64,000 bases of DNA from Photobacterium obscurum (GTDB lineage: Bacteria; Pseudomonadota; Gammaproteobacteria; Enterobacterales; Vibrionaceae), in the NCBI RefSeq assembly GCF_026191635.1, contig NZ_JAKRRW010000015.1, forward strand, positions 1 to 64,000, read 5' to 3'. Below are positions 56,123-64,000 of the stretch, piece by piece. Position numbers and translations under genes: made by a program. The notes below the pieces were generated by a model. It was not told the origin of the DNA, did not search any database, and saw only the letters and a program-made list of their open reading frames with translations. Position 1 is the stretch's first letter. The number at the start of each line of letters is the position of its first letter.

Positions 56123-58894
56123 TCAGTGCCGATAGGTCTTCGATGCTTTAACCACATTGTTCATTTCATCGATCAGCTCAAACAGCTCTGGTTCGATATC
56201 TTCAACCGTAGCCTCGGCCTTTAACGCTGTCTCGATGGCATAGCACAGGTTTTTCAGGCGGGGAACACCACTGTATGCACAGCTGCCGTGTAGCTTGTGG
56301 ATCGGTGGCCATAGCTCAATATCTTTACCATCGAGTGCCTCGTTGACCAGCATTTCGACTTCTGGCATAAAATCGAGCAGCATTTGCAGCATATCCTTCG
56401 CCAGATCTTCTTTTCCTGCAGCCTGTTTTAAGGCGAGCTCCCAGTCCCAGCTGACATTGTTATTGACTGCCGGTGCCGCGGCTTCAGCCTCGACAGCCTC
56501 TTCCGTTAGTGTCGCCTGAGCGGATGTCGCATCATGAGGATTGGTCCATTTAGCCAAGATTTGCAGCAGGATGTGCTCCTCGATAGGCTTGGTCAGGTAG
56601 TCGTCCATGCCGGCATCGATCAGGCGTTCTCGCTCTCCAGCCATTGCATGGGCAGTCACTGCAATTACCGGGGTACTGTGGTTCAGATCGGTTTTATGGA
56701 TTTCCTGACAAGCGGTGACACCATCCATTTCCGGCATCTGGATATCCATAAAGATCAGATCAAAGTCTTTCTGGTGCGCGTACTCGACAGCCTTGCGACC
56801 GCCTGTTGCGGTGATCACGGTTTCGACCCGCTCGCTAAGCAGGGCGGAAATTAGTTTCAGGTTGGCAGGGTTATCATCAACGGCCATCACGGTTAGCGGC
56901 AGGATGGTCTGTACCGGTTCTGGTAGCAGCGGCGACGTTGTTTCCAGCAACATATCGGGTTCGCTGCTCAGTGTTTCCAGCAGCTTGCGGTGGGCCAGTG
57001 GTTTAGGCAGACACGCCGATACCCCTGCGTTAACCAGACGCTCTGACAGGGCCAGCTCGGTGGTTGGCAGGCACACCACCACTTTTTCGGTCATCTGCTC
57101 GGCTTTGAATACCATATCTAGCAGGGTCGCAATTGGTGGTTGCTCGCCCGGTGCGAGATTTAGCAAGGCGAAATCATGATGCTCGGCATCATCTGGCATG
57201 GTGGAGCGGTAGGTAACATGAACACCTGCCCGGATCAGGCGTTGCTGGATCACCGAGGCGGCCTGCATATTCGGCTCGATCAACAATAGTTTCTTATTAG
57301 CCAGTGAGGAGGTATCAATTGGCTGTGATACCGGCAGGTCTGTTTTGGCCAGGCGCAGGCTGAACCAGAATGTCGACCCCTGATGCAGGCGGCTGGTCAG
57401 GCTGATCTCTCCGCCCATCTGGGTGACTAATTTTTGGGTGATCACCAGCCCCAGCCCGGTACCACCATAGCGGCGGGAGATACTGGCATCAGCTTGGCTG
57501 AAGGCCTGGAATAACTGGGCCTGCTGGCGTTCGGAAATCCCGATACCAGTATCACGAACCATGAACTGTAGCTCGACGTTCTCGTCTTTATCGGTTTTTA
57601 GCTCTACTGAAACATCAATATTACCGCGCTCGGTAAACTTGACCGCATTACCGATTAAGTTGGTCAGTACCTGCTGGATCCGTAGCGGGTCGCCAATCAG
57701 GCCGGTCGGGATCCGGTTGTCAATTTTCAGCGTCAGTTCTAGCCCTTTTTCGTGGGCACTTGGTGCCAGCAGCTTCATTACCTCATCCAATGACTCGGTA
57801 AAGTCGAACGGGATATTTTCCAGTAGCAGCTTACCGGCTTCCAGCTTCGAGAAGTCGAGGATGTCATTGATAATCGTCAGCAGGTTGTTGGCCGATTTCT
57901 CGATGGTCTGCAGATAGTCTTGCTGGCTTGAGCTGAGTCGGGTTTTCAGCATCTGGCGGGTAAAGCCGATCACCCCGTTCAGTGGGGTACGCAGTTCGTG
58001 CGACATGTTGGCCAGGAACTCTGATTTCACCCGTGCGGCTTCCTGGGCTCGCTTCTTGGCAATATCCAGTTCGACGTTCTGGATTTCTAGCTGCTCCAGG
58101 GTTTCACGCAGATCCGAGGTGGCCTGGTCAATGCTCTGCTGCATCTCGATGTGGTATTCGGACAGGGAAATTGCCATGGCATTGATACCGTTTTTCAGGG
58201 TATCGAGCTCACCGAGCAGTTGCCCTTCAATACGGATATCAAGGTGGCCGCGGCGGATCCGATCGACCACGCTAACCATATGCGAAATCGGTCGGGTGAC
58301 GTCTTTCATTAACCGGTAGGCAAACAGCGAGGACAGTGTCAGCCCGAGTAACAGCACCATCAGTGCAGTAAAGACCTCCTGGTATTGCTGCAGGCGAAGT
58401 GCACTTAAATCTAGCTCTAGGGCGATGTAGCCGAGCGTTTCAGCCCGGTAGCCCGGTCTCGATGGGGTGTTGAACTGGCCCTCGGTTAAAATTGGTGCAC
58501 GCAGGATCAGTGAGTTTTCATTGAGCCGAGTTTCCAGTAACAGGGGGATCGGTTGATCATCCGGATACATCAGGGCTTCAAAATTGCGGTGGAAATTGGA
58601 GGTGACGAACAGCTCGTTACTGGCATCGAACACCGCAATGCTACGGACAATCTGCGAGTGCTTGCGGTGGGCATAGCTGATCAGGCGACGGACGGCTTCG
58701 CGGTTTTTGTCTGTCATACCGTATTCGGTTGAAATCGCGAGGGGTTCGATGATACTGGCACCGGTCGAAATGAGCTGGTGTTCAAGATCCCGGTAACGGC
58801 TCATAGTAAAAAATGCGCTTAATAGCAGGCCAATAATCAGCGTTGGTGCTAATGTCAGGGTGAAGACCCTGGCACGAAGTCCATATTTGGTCAT
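56123..58894 (-). CDS. barA: Hybrid sensor histidine kinase BarA
   Basis: Membrane sensor kinase that phosphorylates UvrY/VarA and so controls the Csr system. The 923-residue protein has two transmembrane helices (about 10-30 and 165-190) around a periplasmic domain, HAMP, a histidine kinase with NMSHELRTPLNGVIGF, an ATPase domain (VLTNLIGNAVKFTERGN; YGGTGLGLVI), a receiver domain with DLIFMDIQMPEMDG, and a C-terminal HPt domain with HKLHGSCAYSG near residue 866. It is divergent from rlmD, as in E. coli. Confidence 0.96.
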   Translation of the reverse strand: MTKYGLRARVFTLTLAPTLIIGLLLSAFFTMSRYRDLEHQLISTGASIIEPLAISTEYGMTDKNREAVRRLISYAHRKHSQIVRSIAVFDASNELFVTSNFHRNFEALMYPDDQPIPLLLETRLNENSLILRAPILTEGQFNTPSRPGYRAETLGYIALELDLSALRLQQYQEVFTALMVLLLGLTLSSLFAYRLMKDVTRPISHMVSVVDRIRRGHLDIRIEGQLLGELDTLKNGINAMAISLSEYHIEMQQSIDQATSDLRETLEQLEIQNVELDIAKKRAQEAARVKSEFLANMSHELRTPLNGVIGFTRQMLKTRLSSSQQDYLQTIEKSANNLLTIINDILDFSKLEAGKLLLENIPFDFTESLDEVMKLLAPSAHEKGLELTLKIDNRIPTGLIGDPLRIQQVLTNLIGNAVKFTERGNIDVSVELKTDKDENVELQFMVRDTGIGISERQQAQLFQAFSQADASISRRYGGTGLGLVITQKLVTQMGGEISLTSRLHQGSTFWFSLRLAKTDLPVSQPIDTSSLANKKLLLIEPNMQAASVIQQRLIRAGVHVTYRSTMPDDAEHHDFALLNLAPGEQPPIATLLDMVFKAEQMTEKVVVCLPTTELALSERLVNAGVSACLPKPLAHRKLLETLSSEPDMLLETTSPLLPEPVQTILPLTVMAVDDNPANLKLISALLSERVETVITATGGRKAVEYAHQKDFDLIFMDIQMPEMDGVTACQEIHKTDLNHSTPVIAVTAHAMAGERERLIDAGMDDYLTKPIEEHILLQILAKWTNPHDATSAQATLTEEAVEAEAAAPAVNNNVSWDWELALKQAAGKEDLAKDMLQMLLDFMPEVEMLVNEALDGKDIELWPPIHKLHGSCAYSGVPRLKNLCYAIETALKAEATVEDIEPELFELIDEMNNVVKASKTYRH

Positions 58895-59050
58895 GGTTCT
58901 CTTAATTACAAGAATGCGATTCTGTGGGAGAATTGTCGTCCATCTGTGGCCGCTAGCTTAATGAAACTAGGGCTATTCGACAATCAACTAATGCCAAACT
59001 GTCTGTTGCATCACTCAGTTTGGTCGATCTGTTCCGTGAGTCAAAACACT

Positions 59051-60394
59051 ATGGCACGCTTTTTTAAGCCTCAAAAACGAAAAGTAACCGATACCAAACA
59101 CAAAGAAATCGCCATCAGCCGCTTAGATCATCTTGGCGCAGGTATTGGTCATATCAATAAAAAACCGGTCTTTGTCGATGGCTTATTGCCGGGCGAAAAG
59201 GCGCTGGTTCAGCTGACAGAAGACAAGAAGCAGTATGCGCGTGCCAAAGTGATAAAGCGTCTTGCTGATAGTCAGGCACGTATTAAACCGCATTGCCCGA
59301 TCTATGACCAGTGCGGCGGCTGCAACTTACAACATTTATCCCATTCGGGCCAGGTTGAAGCGAAGCAGCAATCGCTGGGCGAGCTGATGAGCAAGTTTGC
59401 CGCAACCGAAAGCCAGCAGGTTTTTACTCAGTCGGCACCGATTGTCGATAGAGAACTCCATTACCGTCGTTGCTCTCGGTTCAGTATCAAGCCGGGGGCT
59501 GGGAAACTACAGTTTGGTTTTCGCAAAAAGCAGAGCAAAGAGATTGTTGATGTTGAGCACTGCCCGGTGCTGGCACAGTCATTAAATGAACTTTTACCGC
59601 CATTACGTAGTCTGTTAAGCCAGCTAAAGGGGCAAAAGCACCTTGGCCATGTTGAGCTGGTGGAGGCGGATAATGGTCGAGTGGTACTAATTCGCCATCT
59701 TCAGCCGTTTAATGACAAAGATATGACCTTATTACGTCAATTTGCTGAGCAGCATGATGTTATTCTTTATTTAGCCCCAACTTCTGATTCAATCGATAGA
59801 ATTTCTGGTCAGGCTCCGTATTATGAACTTGACGGACTGAAACTGTATTTTTCTCCGAAGGACTTTATTCAGGTCAACCGGGAGGTCAACAAGCAGATGG
59901 TGCAGCAAGCCGTAGACTGGCTGGGTGTCGAGCCTGAGGATCGGGTGTTGGATCTATTTTGTGGCCTGGGTAATTTCAGCCTGCCGCTGGCAAAACGAGC
60001 AAATGCGCTGGTCGGTGTTGAAGGTGTTGATGAGATGGTGCATCGTGCCACAGAGAATGCACAGATAAATCAGCAGGATAATGCCAGTTTTTACCAGGCA
60101 AACCTGGAGCAGGATGTAACGGCGATGCCATGGGCACAAGAACACTTTAACAAAATTTTGCTCGATCCTGCACGGGCCGGTGCTGCCGGTGTGATGCAGC
60201 ATGTTGTGAACTTGAACCCGGAAAGGGTCGTTTACGTTTCATGTAATCCTGCTACGCTGGCACGCGACAGTCAGGTATTACTGACACAAGGTTATCAGTT
60301 GGAACGCTTGGGAATGCTGGACATGTTTCCGCATACCGGGCATTTAGAGTCAATGGCCCTGTTTACAAAAAATAGTCTGGGCACCAAAAAGTAG
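59051..60394 (+). CDS. rlmD: 23S rRNA (uracil-1939-C5)-methyltransferase RlmD
   Basis: Methylates U1939 of 23S rRNA with S-adenosylmethionine. The 447-residue protein has a TRAM domain near the start (LDHLGAGIGHINKKPVFVDGL), the [4Fe-4S] cysteines in CPIYDQCGGCNLQH plus an upstream or downstream fourth (HCPVLAQ), VLDLFCGLGNFSLPLA for SAM, and the nucleophile Cys in VSCNPATLARD. The ATG at 59051 (MARFFKPQKRK) gives the family start. Confidence 0.95.
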   Translation: MARFFKPQKRKVTDTKHKEIAISRLDHLGAGIGHINKKPVFVDGLLPGEKALVQLTEDKKQYARAKVIKRLADSQARIKPHCPIYDQCGGCNLQHLSHSGQVEAKQQSLGELMSKFAATESQQVFTQSAPIVDRELHYRRCSRFSIKPGAGKLQFGFRKKQSKEIVDVEHCPVLAQSLNELLPPLRSLLSQLKGQKHLGHVELVEADNGRVVLIRHLQPFNDKDMTLLRQFAEQHDVILYLAPTSDSIDRISGQAPYYELDGLKLYFSPKDFIQVNREVNKQMVQQAVDWLGVEPEDRVLDLFCGLGNFSLPLAKRANALVGVEGVDEMVHRATENAQINQQDNASFYQANLEQDVTAMPWAQEHFNKILLDPARAGAAGVMQHVVNLNPERVVYVSCNPATLARDSQVLLTQGYQLERLGMLDMFPHTGHLESMALFTKNSLGTKK

Positions 60395-60435
60395 TGTTTA
60401 TTCAACATTAATAGAGAACAAAACAGGATAGAGAA

Positions 60436-62661
60436 ATGGTCGCAGTTCGCGGTGCGCATTTAAAGGAAAATAATAAATTTGAGCTTTCATCTTGGATTGA
60501 GAGTTTGCAGCAAGATACCAAAGTGGCCAATCGCCTCAAGCAAACTTACCAACGGTGTATCGAATTAACGACTGAGGAAGAGTCAGCGCCATTACTGCTA
60601 TGGCGTGGCCGCGAAATGGTGGAGATCCTTGTTACCCTTAGTATGGACAAGGATACGCTGGTGGCTGCACTCCTGTTCCCGCTGTTTGAAGCGGGCATTT
60701 ATGATAATGAACAGATCAAGGAAGATTACAACGCCACGATTTTGCAGATGGTAACCGGTGTTGGCCAGATGGCGGCAATCGGTCAGTTGAATGCGACGAC
60801 GGAGGGCGCAGCCCAGTCGGCGCAGGTGGATAATATCCGTCGTATGCTGCTGTCGATGGTGGATGACTTCCGTTGCGTGGTGATCAAGCTTGCCGAGCGG
60901 ATCTGTAATTTGCGTGAAGTGAAGGACGAGCCGGATGAGGTTCGTCGTGCTGCCGCTAAAGAATGTGCCAATATATATGCCCCGTTGGCCAACCGTCTGG
61001 GGATCGGCCAGCTGAAATGGGAAATCGAAGACTACGCTTTTCGTTACCGTCAGCCGGATACCTACAAACAGATAGCTAAGCAGTTATCTGAGCGGCGTAT
61101 TGACCGTGAGCAATATATTGATCACTTCGTCTCAGACTTAGATGAATCAATGAAAGCCTCAAATATCAATGCGGAAGTGCAGGGGCGACCGAAGCATATC
61201 TACAGCATCTGGCGCAAGATGCAGAAGAAAAGTTTGGCCTTCGATGAGCTGTTTGATGTGCGTGCGGTCCGTATTATTGCTGATCAGCTGCAAGATTGTT
61301 ACGCCGCGCTGGGGGTGGTGCATACTAAGTATCGTCACCTGCCAAAAGAGTTTGATGACTATGTGGCGAACCCTAAACCGAATGGCTACCAATCTATCCA
61401 TACCGTTGTGCTGGGGCCGGAAGGCAAGACCATCGAAATCCAGATCCGTACCAAGCAAATGCATGAAGAGTCCGAGCTTGGGGTGGCGGCGCACTGGAAG
61501 TACAAGGAAGGATCGGCAGGCGGGGCGAAGTCATCGTACGACGAAAAGATTAACTGGTTGCGTAAGCTTCTGGCATGGCAAGAGGAGATGTCTGACTCTG
61601 GTGAAATGCTGGATGAGTTACGGAGCCAGGTATTTGATGACCGCGTGTATGCCTTTACACCAAAAGGCGATGTGGTTGATCTGCCGCTCAATGCGACGCC
61701 GCTGGACTTTGCTTACCACATTCACTCCGAGGTCGGGCACCGCTGCATCGGTGCCAAGGTTGAAGGCCGCATCGTGCCCTTTACCTATCACCTGCAAATG
61801 GGCGAGCAGGTCGAGATCATTACCCAGAAAGAGCCGAATCCATCACGCGACTGGCTAAACCCAAACCTGGGATTCGTTACTTCCAGTCGGGCACGTGCCA
61901 AGGTACACGCCTGGTTCCGCAAGCAGGATCGTGACAAGAATATTGCTGCCGGACGTGAGATCCTCGAAACCGAGCTGGCAAAGATTGGTGCGACCCTGAA
62001 AGATGCGGAAGCCTACGCCCTTAAGCGTTTCAACGTCAACTCGGCTGTGGAGCTGTATGCCGGGGTGGGAAGCGGCGATCTGCGTATCAACCAGGTGATT
62101 AACCATATCAATGCGTTGGTCAACAAGCCGACCGCCGCTGAAGAAGATCAGCAGCTGCTGGAAAAATTGGCCGAGGCAAGGATCAAGGCGGAAACCAGTA
62201 AGAAGCCGCAGCGTGATGCCGTGGTGGTGGAAGGGGTTGATAACCTTATGACCCACCTGGCACGCTGCTGCCAGCCAATTCCGGGCGACGAGATCCAGGG
62301 CTTTGTGACTCAGGGGCGGGGGATCTCTGTTCATCGTAGTGATTGTGAGCAGCTGGAAGAGCTGCGTCATCATGCACCGGAGCGGATCATTGATACGGTG
62401 TGGGGCGGTGGTTTTGTTGGTAATTACAACATCACGGTTCGGGTGACGGCGTCAGAACGTAACGGCTTGATCAAGGAGCTAACGAATACCTTTGCCAATG
62501 AAAAAGTTAAAGTGGCCGGGATGAAGAGCCGTATCGACTTTAAGAAACAGATGTCAATCATGGACTTCGATCTTGAACTGACCGATCTGGAAGTCTTGAG
62601 TCGTGTCGTCAAACGCATAGAGCAGGTCAAGGATGTGGCAGAGGCCAAGCGCCTCTACTAG
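60436..62661 (+). CDS. relA: (p)ppGpp synthetase RelA
   Basis: Ribosome-associated GTP pyrophosphokinase that makes (p)ppGpp when amino acids run short. The 741-residue protein has an N-terminal hydrolase-like domain that has lost the HD pair, the synthetase domain (DELFDVRAVRIIADQLQDCY; PKPNGYQSIHT), a TGS domain (VYAFTPKGDVVDLPLNATPLD), and a C-terminal Cys-containing and ACT region. It follows rlmD by 41 bases. AGGATAGAG precedes the ATG. Confidence 0.97.
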   Translation: MVAVRGAHLKENNKFELSSWIESLQQDTKVANRLKQTYQRCIELTTEEESAPLLLWRGREMVEILVTLSMDKDTLVAALLFPLFEAGIYDNEQIKEDYNATILQMVTGVGQMAAIGQLNATTEGAAQSAQVDNIRRMLLSMVDDFRCVVIKLAERICNLREVKDEPDEVRRAAAKECANIYAPLANRLGIGQLKWEIEDYAFRYRQPDTYKQIAKQLSERRIDREQYIDHFVSDLDESMKASNINAEVQGRPKHIYSIWRKMQKKSLAFDELFDVRAVRIIADQLQDCYAALGVVHTKYRHLPKEFDDYVANPKPNGYQSIHTVVLGPEGKTIEIQIRTKQMHEESELGVAAHWKYKEGSAGGAKSSYDEKINWLRKLLAWQEEMSDSGEMLDELRSQVFDDRVYAFTPKGDVVDLPLNATPLDFAYHIHSEVGHRCIGAKVEGRIVPFTYHLQMGEQVEIITQKEPNPSRDWLNPNLGFVTSSRARAKVHAWFRKQDRDKNIAAGREILETELAKIGATLKDAEAYALKRFNVNSAVELYAGVGSGDLRINQVINHINALVNKPTAAEEDQQLLEKLAEARIKAETSKKPQRDAVVVEGVDNLMTHLARCCQPIPGDEIQGFVTQGRGISVHRSDCEQLEELRHHAPERIIDTVWGGGFVGNYNITVRVTASERNGLIKELTNTFANEKVKVAGMKSRIDFKKQMSIMDFDLELTDLEVLSRVVKRIEQVKDVAEAKRLY

Positions 62662-62691
62662 TATCTTGCTAGAACCTAATAATCGGAGAAG

Positions 62692-62719
62692 CGGGTAGCA
62701 TTGTGCTACCCGTTTTTTT
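62692..62719 (+). terminator. Terminator between relA and mazG
   Basis: CGGGTAGCA-TTG-TGCTACCCG-TTTTTTT is a nine-pair stem with a strong T run, 30 bases past the relA stop and 28 before mazG. A CTAGAACCT fragment of the CTAG family stands just ahead (62670). Confidence 0.9.
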
Positions 62720-62747
62720 AACGTTAGAGACAAAAAGAATAGTAACT

Positions 62748-63551
62748 ATGAGCGATAAACAGCAAACACCGATCGAACAGCTTATTGAGATTATGGCGAC
62801 ATTGCGGGATCCGCAAAAAGGCTGTCCGTGGGATCTCAAGCAGGACTTTGCGTCGATTGTGCCGCATACCATCGAAGAGGCCTATGAGGTGGCAGATGCG
62901 ATTGAGCAGCAGGACTGGAATGACGTGCGGGAAGAGCTTGGGGATCTGCTGTTCCAGGTGATTTTCTACAGCCAGTTGGGCAAAGAGCAGGGATTATTTG
63001 ACTTTGATGATGTGGTTGCCGGGATTAATGAAAAGCTGACTCGTCGCCACCCCCATGTATTTGGCGAGACCGAATTTGAAGACGATGAGGCAATCAATGC
63101 CAACTGGGAAGCAGAGAAAGCCAAAGAGCGCGAGGCCAAAAGCGAAGACACCAGTATTTTGGCTAATATCCCTAAGGCGTTGCCGGCGCTTATCCGAGCA
63201 GACAAGATCCAAAAGCGTTGCTCCAAGCACGGTTTTGACTGGAATACTGTCGGGCCGGTTGTCGAAAAGGTCAGGGAGGAAATTGACGAAGTGATGGATG
63301 AAGTCATCCAAGTGTCACCTGATCAGCATAAGATCGAAGAAGAAGTTGGGGATTTGTTGTTTGCTGTCGTAAACCTTAGCCGCCACCTTACCGTGAAGCC
63401 GGAATCTGCCCTGCAGCGTGCCAATAAAAAATTTGAGCGGCGGTTTCGCGAAGTTGAAAAAAGTGTGCTAGAACAAGGAAAGCGCCTCGACGATTGCTCC
63501 CTGGAAATGCTCGATAGGGAGTGGGATAAGGTAAAACAGCAGGAGCGTTAG
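62748..63551 (+). CDS. mazG: Nucleoside triphosphate pyrophosphohydrolase MazG
   Basis: Hydrolyses nucleoside triphosphates to monophosphates and can lower (p)ppGpp effects in E. coli. The 267-residue protein has two MazG repeats: the first with CPWDLKQDFASIVPHTIEEAYE and EELGDLLFQVIFYSQ, the second with VREEIDEVMDEV and EEEVGDLLFAVVNLSRHL. The ATG at 62748 gives the family start MSDKQQTPIEQL; upstream frame is in the terminator. It lies after relA as in E. coli, without the mazEF toxin genes between. Confidence 0.95.
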   Translation: MSDKQQTPIEQLIEIMATLRDPQKGCPWDLKQDFASIVPHTIEEAYEVADAIEQQDWNDVREELGDLLFQVIFYSQLGKEQGLFDFDDVVAGINEKLTRRHPHVFGETEFEDDEAINANWEAEKAKEREAKSEDTSILANIPKALPALIRADKIQKRCSKHGFDWNTVGPVVEKVREEIDEVMDEVIQVSPDQHKIEEEVGDLLFAVVNLSRHLTVKPESALQRANKKFERRFREVEKSVLEQGKRLDDCSLEMLDREWDKVKQQER

Positions 63552-63756
63552 CCCGCGGGGTTCTCCACCGGTTTGGTTGGGATATCGACACCAAGAGTGC
63601 GATGATAGTCATGCTGTTGGGTATATTTGATTTGAAACAAAAAAAAACGATCAATGCTGTGATAGTTTTCACGTTGTGGCGATAAAGTGTGTCTGGTATA
63701 CTAATTTCCCGTCCAGATACTTTTTATATCCTCTACACCAATCTTCCAGGTTAAAC

Positions 63757-64000
63757 ATGACAACGAATTATATTTTTGTTACGGGCGGGGTCGTATCCTC
63801 ACTAGGTAAAGGTATTGCTGCTGCATCTCTAGCGGCTATTCTAGAAGCACGTGGTCTTAACGTGACCATGATGAAGCTAGACCCTTACATCAACGTTGAC
63901 CCAGGCACAATGAGCCCTATTCAACACGGTGAAGTATTCGTTACGGAAGACGGTGCAGAGACTGACCTTGACCTAGGTCACTATGAGCGTTTCATCCGCA
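63757..64000 (+). CDS. pyrG: CTP synthase (5' part)
   Basis: Makes CTP from UTP with glutamine as amino donor. Only the first 81 codons are in the window. They show [20 protein letters not shown] with the P-loop, [20 protein letters not shown] and [15 protein letters not shown], all typical of the synthase domain. Ribosome site CCAGG. It follows mazG by 205 bases. The window end cuts the gene. Confidence 0.98.
   Translation, partial: MTTNYIFVTGGVVSSLGKGIAAASLAAILEARGLNVTMMKLDPYINVDPGTMSPIQHGEVFVTEDGAETDLDLGHYERFIR

Overview
This 64 kb window is ordinary chromosomal core DNA of a gammaproteobacterium, most likely a member of the Vibrionaceae (Photobacterium-like). The evidence is gene content and order: pilT-pilU beside yggS-proC-yggT-yggU, glutaminase beside trmB, metK-tkt-epd-pgk-fbaA-mscS, and nadB/rpoE-rseABC-lepA-lepB-rnc-era-recO-pdxJ-acpS. 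Much of the order is shared with E. coli (sprT to mltC, fbaA to serA, zapA-ssrS-ygfA, nadB to pyrG). The genus is an inference; there is no rRNA in the window to settle it.

Layout. 1-5.5 kb: tRNA-Phe, mltC-yggX-mutY (minus), then trmB, glsB and a short YggN-like gene (plus). 5.5-10.5 kb: a minus-strand run yggS-proC-yggT-yggU, a DUF4426 gene, rdgB-hemW. 10.5-12.8 kb: pilT-pilU. 13-19 kb: minus-strand ruvX-yqgE, gshB, rsmE, endA, sprT, metK. 19.4-26.3 kb: tkt, epd, pgk, fbaA, mscS. 26.6-32.8 kb: a YbaK-family deacylase, argO, argP, yggE, serA, rpiA, fau. 32.9-37.8 kb: 6S RNA, zapA, ygfB, ubiH-ubiI, a solitary gcvH, ytfK. 38.2-41.8 kb: the most accessory-looking part, a DUF134 / NifX-like / NqrM-like operon behind a striking palindromic site, a LysR regulator, a second YbaK-type gene and ygfZ. 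42-44.7 kb: sdhE-ygfX and a chemoreceptor. 45-64 kb: nadB, the sigma-E operon, lepA-lepB-rnc-era-recO-pdxJ-acpS, barA, rlmD, relA, mazG and the 5' part of pyrG.

How it works together. Several neighbours serve linked metabolism: tkt, rpiA, epd (pentose phosphate and pyridoxal phosphate), pgk, fbaA (glycolysis), serA and gcvH (serine/one-carbon). PurR-like operators stand upstream of tkt (two), fbaA, rpiA and serA, which suggests that ribose-phosphate and C1 supply are tied to purine status. metK has a tandem MetJ operator. rpoE has a sigma-E promoter and the chemoreceptor a sigma-28-like promoter.

Below gene level the window holds two MITE-like elements with TTA target duplications (one supplies the end and stop codon of a coding sequence), a family of CTAG-rich intergenic repeats usually beside terminators, and several strong hairpins, one with three mutually competing arms. 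I found no CRISPR array, prophage, intact insertion sequence, rRNA operon or defence system. The best candidate for something little described is the DUF134-NifX-NqrM operon with its 48-bp palindromic site.
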